DNA from: Escallonia rubra
Lineage: Eukaryota > Streptophyta > Magnoliopsida > Escalloniales > Escalloniaceae
Length of the DNA: 64,000 bases
Assembly (NCBI GenBank): GCA_033065855.1
Contig: JAVXUO010000377.1
Span: 1 to 64,000 of the forward strand
Direction of reading: 5' to 3'
This document shows, in pieces, positions 35,344 through 44,044 of the stretch. The position numbers were made by a program, and so were the translations under genes. Below the pieces are notes generated by a model. It was not told the origin of the DNA and ran no database searches. It was given only the letters and a program-made list of their open reading frames with translations. Position 1 is the first letter of the stretch; each line of letters starts with the position of its first letter.

Positions 35344-37742
35344 ATGGAATTTAACCCTGGACCTGAAGACCCATCCGTGTTATACGACCAAGCCAACCAT
35401 ATCAGTACGCTCATATGGGATGGTGGAGTAAGATACATTATTTATCGACTTTGTTATTCTTACGAACGTTGTATATACCGTTTGTTTTGCTTAAATTGTA
35501 TTTATTAAATCGTAGGAAAGAGAACTTCTCAACACCGTAGAAGTATCTCGCGATATAGTATCGTGGAAACTGAACACCGCCCAGAAGAGGATACCGCGTG
35601 GAATTGGGTTTGGGATTTTCACGCATGGGCAGATATTTCAACAGTTTGACCGGGCCTTGATAGGTGCCCTTGTTGAGAGGTGGAGAAGTGAAATGAATAC
35701 GTTTCACTTCCCGCTCGGAGAGATGACAATTACCCTAGAACATGTAGGGTTCATCTTAGGGTTGCCGGTGACAGGGCGGCCGGTAATTGCTCCTCCGTCA
35801 GAAGCAACGAATGAGAGAACCGCTAGGGACTTCTTAACTTCGATACCCCAGGATAAATTTACCAGTGGTGGTATCAAGTTGGAGTGGTTGGTAGATACCT
35901 ACGGGGTTTTTCCGGAGAACTATACGGGCCGTGACCTTGTGCTGTACACACAAGCCTTCCTCTGGTGCGTGGTGGGGGCAATATTATTCCCAACGACGTC
36001 AAAGAACACGGTCAGCGTGAGATATTTATCGTTGTTGGGTAACCTGACGGAGGTTGGAGATTATGCATGGGGTGCAGCGGTTCTTTTGTATCTGTACCGA
36101 GCATTGCACAAGGCAACGAGGCCCAACTCCAAAGCCATATATGCATGTCTCTCGCTATTGCAGGTATATCATATAAATCCACTACCATTATTGTTTTTTT
36201 TGTTTTTGCTTTTGTTGAATCGACGATATAAATATAATTTGCCCATGTTCTCAGGTGTGGTCTTATGAACACCTTGCTCCCGGTGCACCGACGCGTAGGG
36301 ATGGAACCGATAGAGTGTGGCCTCGGTTGCGTGCTTGGGAGTACAGCCGGAAGAATAGCCACTACCGCAGGAGAGTCGATCCCCATCACAACATCACGTA
36401 CTATCGAGGGGAGTTCGACCGCCTATCTCCGGGCCAATTGCGTTGGGCATCGTACATACGTTTGGCGCGACGGGTAGAAGAGTCGTTCGTCTTCACGCTC
36501 TCCGGGTTGCAGCGCACACCCCTCATCCACTTCGAGGTCGCAGAGTGGCAGCTGCCAGACCGAGCAATGCGCCATTTTGAGTTGGAGCAGGGTTTGCCAG
36601 CCGGTGCCCCAGATATGAGGGTTAACAGGGACCCACCGGATGTCGGGCGGTTTGGCAAGGCCAATGCGCAAGAATTGTGCGCGGCCGAACTAGAGCTCTG
36701 GACTTCTTGGCAGGACACACTGGCGGCCATCGTCTCGGAGCCGGACCCCGTTATCAGCATCGCGGAGTACGATGAGTGGTACTCCCGCATCACGCGGAGG
36801 AGAGTAGCCCCAGTGAACTTTGAACGCGGGGCGAGGTATGCGCCTAGGGGTCAGATCGACGAGCGTATGGCATACAATCTCGTAAGTTGCCCAACTTGTC
36901 TTGAATATAAATGTCTGATTAAAGTTACTTATTTGTTATCTCTTTGGATGTAGGTTAATGCCTCGCTTGCATTCTTCCAGAAGTTGAGTGAGCGGAAGGA
37001 TCTGATGAGCGCAATGGGCGAGGATCTTCGCCAACAGGCTGCTGCACTGGCTATAGGCTGCGGGAATTTTGTGCGGCAAGCATCGGGACAGTCTTCGGTC
37101 GACAGCCCGGGAATGGGTTATACGGGCGGCAGCCCGTATAACGTTGATCCCTCCGGGCAAGCTTCAGGGGTGAGCCAGGGAGTTGGTGGTCCCTCTGTAC
37201 CGGGGATGGGACATGCTCAAGCGTCGTGGGCCGATTACAGCGGCCTGACCTTCAATTTGTTCCCGGAACCCCAACCCCTCTCTCAGAGTCAAGTCACGCA
37301 AGACTGGCCTTACAGTTTCAACGAGGCACTGCCCATTGTCCCGTGGGCGGGACCACTTGGCGGCCCCGAAGGGCAATATCAGCCGGCAGAAGAAATGGTC
37401 GGCGAGCAATATCAGCCGGCCGGGGCCCTTGAAGGCGATTATCAGCCGGCCGGGCCCCCCCAAGAGGATTATCAGTCGGCCTATCCGTTGGTTGGAGGCC
37501 AATTTCTTCCGTTGCTCTTGCCCCCCGGCGGAAGGCAAGAGCAACTGGTCGACCCCCGAGGGCAATATCCGAAAGGGCATCCAGCCAGGCCCCTGAAGCC
37601 GCATAAACATGACCTAAAACAAGCCCGTTATTTTAACAGGCCCCCCCGGACGGAGCGTCGTATGACGTGGATCACCCGCAGACTATGGATTACAATGCCT
37701 CGTGAAAAGAACTGTCCTCGCTGGCGCCGGGAATTTGGTTAG
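35344..37742 (+). CDS. Plant mobile domain (PMD, MAIN-like) protein of the MULE, about 715 aa
   Basis: Four coding exons join in phase 0: 35344-35427, 35516-36163, 36255-36881 and 36954-37742, each with GT-AG borders. The protein has no internal stop. Residues 1-28 match the PMD start ('PGPEDPSVLYDQANHIS'). Then come 'LVERWRSEMNTFHFPLGEMT', 'GFILGLPVTGRPV', 'FLWCVVGAILFPTTSKNTV', 'GDYAWGAAVLLYLYRAL' and 'VWSYEHLAPG', the canonical PMD order (to about residue 450). The C-terminal 260 residues are Gly/Pro/Gln-rich, with four QYQPA-type repeats of about 15 aa at 37370-37485. PMD proteins occur both as host MAIN/MAIL factors acting in silencing and development and inside transposons. The last 35 residues may be a frameshift product: a run of seven C near 37642 moves the frame away from the ULP1 region. 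The original protein may have been a PMD-ULP1 fusion. Confidence 0.8.
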
Positions 37743-38580
37743 ACAACTTTGTCATCTCGAACTACGTGCAAATTCTGAGGCAAAGGAGTAGGGAGCAGCC
37801 TAACTACGGTCCGCGCATTTTTATCGTCGATGCTTACTTTCATGGCATCCTAGTACAAGAGTATAACGACTGGGACAAGGCGAGGAAGCAGGCGAGAAAG
37901 GGAAATGCCCAGCTCCAGTAGAGACCGTCCGCTAACCTACAAGCCTATCTTGCTCGACCGAGTCCAGTGAGTGCAGGTGTGGCGGACGTGTTTCTAATCA
38001 TAGCTATAGTGAATTCTGACTGGTTCTCGGTTTGCTATGAACCGGTAACGAATACCGTATCAGTCCTCGACAGTCTCTACGATGATACCCCCGTGATCAG
38101 TGTGATTGAAATGTACCGAGGCTTAGGCGAGTTGGATGCCATGGTAAGATCATGTTTACTTCTTATTGTAACTTGCATATTATAGAACTGATTAATATTA
38201 TTATGTTCGCTATGTTTAATGTTTAATGCTTATTATGTGTCTCGCAGAGTCTATTTGCTGGAATGGTCAATAGTAAGCGTTGTCGAGAGAACTGAGATAG
38301 TCCAGTGATCCCATCGCACGGGACGCAGCTTGTTTTCCGATTGAAGAGGAGTAGGCCCAAGAAACTTAATTCCTCGGACTGCGGCGTCTTTGTCTGCATG
38401 TACATGGATTACATCTGTCGGTCGGAGAGCCTCAAGAAGACCGTCTGGAGCCAAGAATGCATAGACTGCTTTAGGTATAGGATGGCTTGGCAAATTATCA
38501 ATGGCCGGCCTAGAGCTATTAGATTTGTTGTAAATCCGTGTAACGAGGGGGATCCCGCAGGGGCTGAGGGCCCCAATTGA
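37647..38580 (+). pseudogene. ULP1/C48 cysteine protease, decayed, next to PMD
   Basis: In the frame entered after the C7 run, translation gives 'LSSLAPGIWLDNFVISNYV' (the usual 'L....WL.D..I..Y' entry), 'DVFLIIAIVNSDWFSVCYE' and 'SVLDSLYDD'. After an intron (38144-38247, GTAAGA to CGCAG) comes 'NSSDCGVFVCMYMDYI'. The catalytic Cys (in DCGVF) and Asp (in LDSL) are present, but the His normally found before the Trp (HW) is Asp (DW). Stops lie at 37703-37705, 37919-37921 and 38293-38295. ULP proteases remove SUMO-like modifiers and are a known cargo of a class of MULEs. Here the enzyme is dead twice over, by stops and by the missing His. Confidence 0.8.
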
Positions 38581-38827
38581 CAATGTTTGCGTATAATAAC
38601 ATTTTCCTTGATTTTTTTAATTGTCTTTAAACTTCTTGCCAAATATTGTTGAATGCGATTGATGATTTCATTTGTGTTGATTGAGATGTGATCGTTGTTG
38701 TAATTTTGTTGATTTGATTCAAAGATATCGTTGTGTTGTTGATCTGAGTGTTTGATTTGTTATGTGTGATTTGCTTTGACCAGGGGAAAACAAAGTGTAA
38801 AAACCAAGTGAGACTGTTTCTGTTGGA

Positions 38828-39470
38828 CTGTCCGCTATATAGTATAGCGGACGTAGATCGGGCTAAAAAAAACTAATTGTTGGGGAGGCTTCCTTCTGCT
38901 AGACTGTCCGCTATATAGTATAGCGGACGTACATAGGGCCGGAAAAAAAAAACTAAGTGTTGGGGAGGCTTCCTTCTGCTTGACTGTCCGCTATATAGTA
39001 TAGCGGACGTACATAGGGCCGAAAAAAAAACTAAGTGTTGGGGAGGCTTCCTTCTGCTTGACTGTCCGCTATATAGTATCGCGGACGTACATAGGGCCGA
39101 AAAAAAAAAAACTAAGTGTTGGGGAGGCTTCCTTCTGCTTAACTGTCCGCTATATAGTATAGCGAACGTACATAGGGCCGAAAAAAAAACTAAGGGTTGG
39201 GGAGGCTTCCTTCTGCTTGACTGTCCGCTATATAGTATAGCGGACGTACATAGGGCCGAAAAAAAAAACTAAGTGTTGGGGAGGCAAACTAAGTGTTGGG
39301 GAGGCTTCCTTCTGCTTTATTGTCCGCTATATAGTATATCGGACATAGATAGCGCCGAAAAAAACTAAGTGTTGGGGACAAGACCTTCTACTTCACTGTC
39401 TGCTATATAGTATAGCGGACAGGGCCGGGAAAAAACTAATAAAGTGTTTGGGAGTCTTCCTTCTGCTTGC
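38828..39470. repeat. Array A: eight units of about 78 bp around a dyad
   Basis: Each unit holds a dyad with arms GTCCGCTATA and TATAGCGGAC separated by three bases, then 'cgtacatagggccg', an A-run, 'ctaagtgttggggaggctt' and 'ccttctgctt'. Dyads start at 38830, 38906, 38986, 39064, 39145, 39223, 39322 and 39398. The 39223-39322 interval contains an extra 20-bp duplication. Confidence 0.92.
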
Positions 39471-39477
39471 GAAAAAA

Positions 39478-40240
39478 CTATTCACGTACACTTTAGCGCC
39501 AAATTCACATCTTGTGAAAAATATTGAAATTTTTTTGGTCACTTTTTTTTTGCTCATTGCACCTTAGGCACGCTATATAGCCCATTTCTATGAATTTTGA
39601 CAAAAATCGAGACAAATTATTTTTTTAATTTTCCTATGAAGGGCCTATTCGCGCACATTTTAGTGCCAAATTCATAACTTGCGAAAAATGTTTTTTTTTT
39701 GTCACTTTTTTTTGCTCATTGCACCTTAGGCACGCTATATAGCCCATTTCTATAAATTTCGGCACAAATCGAGACAAATTATTTTTTGGGTTTTTCTATG
39801 AAGGACCTATTCGCGTACACTTTAGCGCCAAATTCATAGCTTGCGAAAAATGTTTTTTTTTTGTCACTTTTTTTGCTCATTGCACCTTAGGCATGCTATA
39901 TAGCCCATTTCAATGAATTTTGGCGAAAATCGAGACAAATTAATTTTTTGATCTTCCTATGAAGGGCCTATTCGCACACACTTTAGCGCCAAATTCATAG
40001 CTTGCGAATTTTTTTTTTGTCACTTTTTTTTTGCTCATTGCACCTTAGGCACGCTAGTTAGCCCATTTCTATGAATTTCGAAGAAAAACGAGACAAATTA
40101 TTTTTTTGGTTTTCCTATGAGTGGCCTATTCGCGCACACTTTAGCGCCAAATTCATAGCTTGCGCAAAATGTTGTAATTTTTTTTGTCACTTTTTTTTGC
40201 TCATTGCACCTTAGGCATACTAGTTAGCCCATTATAGTAT
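39478..40240. repeat. Array B: about 4.7 units of about 160 bp
   Basis: The unit 'cacactttagcgccaaattc' to 'aaatcgagacaaatt' to 'tcctatgaagggcctattcg' restarts near 39484, 39650, 39810, 39970 and 40130. It contains 'ctcattgcaccttaggcacg'. It is unrelated to array A and lacks the GTCCGC dyad. It separates the ULP1 region from the twin-ORF region. Confidence 0.88.
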
Positions 40241-40376
40241 GACGGATGTAGTTAGAAACATAAATTCCCAACATTTTACATGCTTCAAAAGACGGGATTC
40301 GCTAATTAGAATGACATGTGGATAAGTGCCGGTTGGAATGAAATCCTAACATGCAGTAGGAAGATATATATATATA

Positions 40377-40811
40377 TCACTCTTCATTTGACATATACTC
40401 ATCAGATAAGTACTGATCGTTGGTTAAAATATTATTTCTCTCGTTTGATTTGAGCTGCCTCCCACTAGCCTCAGCCATTTCTTCCACAAGTTGAAGCATG
40501 TAAAATCGTTTTCTATGCAGCAACATCCGGTTATTCTCCATACGAATTTGGCGCACAACTTTCTTACACTGCTTATCATTACGCCTCAACATAGTAAGTG
40601 AACGACGTTGCGGCACAGGTGCCCTCAGCGTGGTGAGATCTTGGTGTAGTGCTTCTGATTCCTCAACTCGATATGCCCATTCTCTCCGTAAACCGCAATA
40701 ATACTCTCTCGGGTCCGTGTACTTCACTTCTTTGTAGTCGTCGTTCCTTTCACACAACAACCACACAGTCTCACGTCCCCGCAGACTAGAACTCCCAGGA
40801 ACTCCTGCCAT
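40377..40811 (-). CDS. Unknown MULE accessory ORF (144 aa), twin of 41231-41629
   Basis: An uninterrupted 144-codon frame from ATG 40811. No known domain is recognised. It is charged, with a Tyr/Arg-rich middle ('EYYCGLRREWAYRVEE'), a basic segment likely to form a helix or coiled coil ('VVRQIRMENNRMLLHRKRF') and an acidic end ('YLSDEYMSNEE'). It aligns over about 75 residues with the plus-strand ORF at 41231-41629, sharing W.YR..E.E.L..D, P.P.R, and IR.ENNRM..R..R spacing. The start is backed by a TATA-like element (complement of 40852-40862) about 40 bp upstream. The open frame and the conserved twin argue for a real protein. Function unknown. Confidence 0.6.
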   Translation of the reverse strand: MAGVPGSSSLRGRETVWLLCERNDDYKEVKYTDPREYYCGLRREWAYRVEESEALHQDLTTLRAPVPQRRSLTMLRRNDKQCKKVVRQIRMENNRMLLHRKRFYMLQLVEEMAEASGRQLKSNERNNILTNDQYLSDEYMSNEE

Positions 40812-41230
40812 GTAAACTTAGGCGGTTCTAATACGATGAGCATGGCTAACATATATAAATAAGCCCACACACACATACACAATATATTGGTGTGATAGCT
40901 ACACAATAGTCTGCCCATCTCTGGTGACAAGACAAGTCTCTGGACATTGAAGATGACAATAGTTGGAGACAATAGCATGCCCGTGTCATAAAGTTGACAA
41001 GTCTTTAGTGACAAGACAAGTCTCTTTGGTGAGAAGACAAGTCTCTAGTCTATTGCAGAGGCTTGTCACATTTCATAAAGTTGAACCTGTAGCATCTCAT
41101 AAAGTGGTCCCGTTTCAAAGTATATATAAGTACATGCATTGCACGAAGGGAAAAGGGCATAGAGTGATATACTCCCAATTTCATAACAACTCTGGAAATG
41201 TCATATACTCCACGAGATATTTTTGAAGCA
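40812..41230. promoter_or_regulatory. Candidate bidirectional promoter between the twin ORFs
   Basis: The two related ORFs point away from each other across 419 bp. A TATA-like element for the minus ORF lies at 40852-40862 and one for the plus ORF (TATATAAG) at 41121-41128. Between them GACAAGTCT occurs four times (near 40929, 40997, 41015, 41036), most followed by CT or TT. The repeat could be a shared control element. Only position and sequence support this. Confidence 0.45.
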
Positions 41231-41629
41231 ATGGGTCGTTACTGGGCGGGCGAAGATAAATTTCACTATTCTTTGCGTCCAAGTTTGCGTTACTCATCAA
41301 GCTATGTTAATACATTATGTGCATAATGGTCTTATCGGATGAATGAATATGAGGTCTTAGTAACTGATTCACGGAGCATGAATATACCAATACCTCGACA
41401 AAAGGCAATCAACATGCCTCGAATTACACACATGGAGCTTGAAAGGGCACTGCATCGAATACGTGAAGAAAATAATAGAATGAGAGTTCGTCAAAGTAGG
41501 CATAACTTACGTCGTATGGCACGTGATGCACATGAAGATGGCAACAACAATGAAGCACAAGTATACTGGAACATGAGCTTCGAAGAAGGATCTGTTTCCG
41601 ATGCTCCAGTTTCAGATGAAGATGACTGA
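41231..41629 (+). pseudogene. Unknown MULE accessory ORF, twin of 40377-40811, one stop
   Basis: From ATG 41231 the frame runs 31 codons to a TAA (41324-41326), then continues open to 41629. Translation could also start at ATG 41339 (96 aa). The post-stop part includes 'SYRMNEYEVL', 'IPIPRQKAINMPRI', 'ALHRIREENNRMRVRQSRH' and an acidic end 'SDAPVSDEDD', matching the minus-strand twin in order and spacing. No known domain recognised. It may survive as a 96-aa protein from the internal ATG, or be a decayed copy of its neighbour. Confidence 0.55.
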
Positions 41630-41649
41630 AGATCGAGTTCTTCTAAGGC

Positions 41650-41780
41650 CACAAGGCCTCCGCTTAGGCCAGGGTTCGGGAAGGTCGGAACTAAGTGTCT
41701 GGTCCGTGCCAACCATTTTCTGGTCCAAGTTGCAGACAATGATCTGCACCACTATGACTTGAGATCCTCAGCTGTGCACC
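41650..41780 (+). repeat. Left arm of an internal inverted repeat
   Basis: 'cttaggccagggttcgggaa', 'ggtcggaactaagtgtctgg' and 'gatcctcagct.tgcacctt' pair with the complement at 42468-42592. The loop between the arms contains four GTCCGC-type dyads and the MITE at 41989-42318. Confidence 0.88.
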
Positions 41781-41988
41781 TTTTGTTTGTGTGTGGGTTT
41801 CCGTGGTGCGTGGATGTATTACGATAATACTTCCTCGCTAATCATGTATTGTGCTAGAACTTTCTTTCTGCGGTGCCGTCCGCTTTATAGTATGGCGGAT
41901 TTTTGTAGAAACAGAAAAACTTTCTGCCATGCCGTCTGCTCTACTATATAGTGGATGGCCAAGCAGAAACACAGATGGCCAACCCTTA

Positions 41989-42318
41989 GGCCCCGTACGC
42001 TTACCATATTCGTTTTCTGTTTTTAGCAATGATGATGAAAAATATTCATTTTTTGCGTACTTTTACCATTTTCTGTTTTCGTTTTGGATAAAATTACTCA
42101 AATAGTAACAAAAAACTGAAAACACCTAAAAGGTGTTTTCAGCTTTTTTCACTCAAACTTAACCCAATATAAGAAAAAATAGCTAATTTTTTTTTTTGTG
42201 AAAATGATAAAAGTACATGAACAGATTTTCAAACTGAATATGAAAATCATGAAAATGAAAACAGAAAATGAAAACAGAAAATGAAAACAGAAAATAAATA
42301 TGGTAAGCGTACGGGGCC
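41989..42318. mobile_element. MITE, 330 bp, TIR GGCCCCGTACGCTTACCATA
   Basis: The ends GGCCCCGTACGCTTACCATA and its exact complement bound an AT-rich block with further 'gaaaacagaaaat' repeats. Flanks are TTA (left) and TTT (right), so a PIF/Harbinger-type 3-bp TSD is possible but imperfect. It sits inside the loop of the MULE's internal inverted repeat. Confidence 0.75.
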
Positions 42319-42467
42319 TTTGTTTTTTCTCTCCTAGGTCCGCTATATAGTATAGCGGACAGCCCTGCAGGGAGAGAGTCTCCAACTTAGTTTTTTTTCT
42401 CCTATCTATGTCCGCTATATAGTATAGCGGACAGCCCCGCAGAATACATGACAAAGCAGAAAGGTGC

Positions 42468-42592
42468 AGAGCTGAGGATCTTACGTCACAGTGGGGCAGA
42501 TCATTGTCTGCAACTTGGACCAGAAAATGGTTGGCACAAACCAGACACTTAGTTCCGACCTTCCCGAACCCCGGCCTAAGCGGATGCCTTAT
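42468..42592 (-). repeat. Right arm of the internal inverted repeat
   Basis: Complementary to 41650-41780 ('gcagacaatgatctg' occurs in one arm and 'cagatcattgtctgc' in the other). Together they form a foldback of about 940 bp. Confidence 0.88.
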
Positions 42593-42611
42593 GTCCGCTA
42601 TATAGTAGAGC

Positions 42612-42733
42612 TAGACGTTGTAGCGTAATGCAGTTTTAATAAGTTGGCGCCCAAAGACTTGTTTTAGCGACATTATAGCGTAATGCTGTTTTAATAAATT
42701 GGCGGCCCGAAGACTTGTTTTGGCAACAGAATC
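42612..42733. repeat. 60-bp tandem duplication
   Basis: 'tagcgtaatgc.gttttaat' to 'gaagacttgttttggc' occurs twice in a row. Confidence 0.8.
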
Positions 42734-42892
42734 AACAATCTCAATATCGATAAACAATAAATAACGTACGATTCACAATCAACGATCGTCCGCTATCGAG
42801 GGAATCTCAAACGACACAATTAAGCACAATTAAGCGAGAAAAAATTTGGAAACATAATGAGCAAGAAAATAAATTAATTTATTAATTATAAA

Positions 42893-43361
42893 TTAGGGTT
42901 CACATTGGGGGAAATAAAATTTTTCACAAGCGCTCCGATCAAAGATTACAACTTGAAAATCCCACCACCCAAGGTGTTCAAACACTACAAAGTCCCCGAG
43001 TTTGAGGCCATGCTGGCGCACGAAGACGTTCCAACCCTCTGCGAATTACTTTTTTTGGGGTCGGTCGGGCTTCAGCTTGATTTCAACCTGCCATGTCCCC
43101 TTGCTGCTATATAATCTCGCACTCTCATGAATTGTTGTAAATTGATTGGTCAAGGCTTCCGGTATGTCCTAACAAACACAATACAAAAAATAGGTTAGTT
43201 TTTAACCAAAAGATCAAACTTTTAACACACGAAAATAAAGAGAAAGAGGGATGGCCTACAAGTTCATTCTCAAACCTCGGCATCATGACTTTGAAAAAGT
43301 GTTTGCCTGTCAGGTGCAAGTTGCCAATAAAATCGTAGGTGGTCTCCGATCCAGAAGCCAT
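42893..43361 (-). pseudogene. B3 DNA-binding domain gene inside the MULE, one nonsense codon
   Basis: Exon 1 (43361-43260, 34 codons) ends at a GT donor and exon 2 starts at 43168 after a CTAG-type acceptor (AG at 43170-43169), in phase 0. Exon 1 gives 'TGKHFFKVMMPRFENEL' (B3 strand 1, 'FFKV..P'). Exon 2 gives 'DIPEALTNQF', 'WQVEIKLKP', then 'FAEGWNVFVRQHGLKLGDFV', 'FEHLG' and 'FQVVIFDRSACEK', the classic B3 order including 'GW..F...H.L..GD...F'. The stop codon is TAA at 42893-42895. A TAA within exon 2 falls where B3 proteins often have Tyr, just before FAEGW. The protein would be about 125 aa, a single B3 domain (REM-like). B3 domains bind DNA as plant transcription factors. I know of no standard MULE that carries one, so this is either a capture or a feature of this lineage. 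Confidence 0.8.
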
Positions 43362-43529
43362 CGAGGTCGACGTTGAGGGGAGGATGGTTTATCGCCGGAG
43401 TTGTGGGTCACCGGAGATGTGGGCCGCCGTAGATGGGGTAGTGGCATCGGTTAGATGTTCGAGACGGAGAGAGTGCCCTAAGCGGACTGATAACAGCTGA
43501 TTGCCCGATATGATTAATATATATAATAG

Positions 43530-43905
43530 GGTAGAGTTATCCGCTATATTGTATAGCGGACATAAAAGAATACCAAAAGTTTTTCTGCGATGGCGTCCCC
43601 TACATTGTATAGCGGACATAAAAGAATACCAAAAGTTTTTTTACGATGGCGTCCGCTACATTGTATAGCGGACATAAAAGAATACCAAAAGTTTTTCTGC
43701 GATGACGTCCGCTAGATTGTATAGCGGACATAAAAGAAGACCAAAATTTTTTCTACGGTGACGTCCGCTAGATTGTATAGCGGACATAAAAGAAGACCAA
43801 ATTTTTTTTTGCGATTGCGTTCGCTAGATTGTATAGCGGACATAAAAGATAACCAAAAAAATTAAATTTGCGATGCTGTCCGCTATATTGTATAGCGGAC
43901 GGGGC
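43530..43905. repeat. Array C: seven units of about 57 bp around the dyad
   Basis: Units contain arms GTCCGCTA and TAGCGGAC (here with GATTG or TATTG centres), then 'ataaaagaataccaaaag' and 'tttttctgcgatg'. Dyads lie near 43539, 43595, 43653, 43707, 43762, 43818 and 43877. The array lies between the B3 gene's 5' side and the transposase 3' end. Confidence 0.92.
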
Positions 43906-44044
43906 TTACAAAAAACAAAAAAAAAATTAAGACTTTAGATTTGATTTGATGGCCTCTCATAGGTCCATTTTTAAAAAATTCCAGTATACGGTCAAAAAAT
44001 TATCCCTCCAAAAATTATTACAAATGTCAAACTTATACAAAAAA

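Noticed and set aside
42905-43114. 69-aa plus ORF
   Set aside because: Antisense of the second B3 exon.
38828-43905. CRISPR-like arrays (repeats with dyads and regular spacing)
   Set aside because: Plant nuclear DNA; the 'spacers' are also repeated, so these are ordinary tandem repeats.
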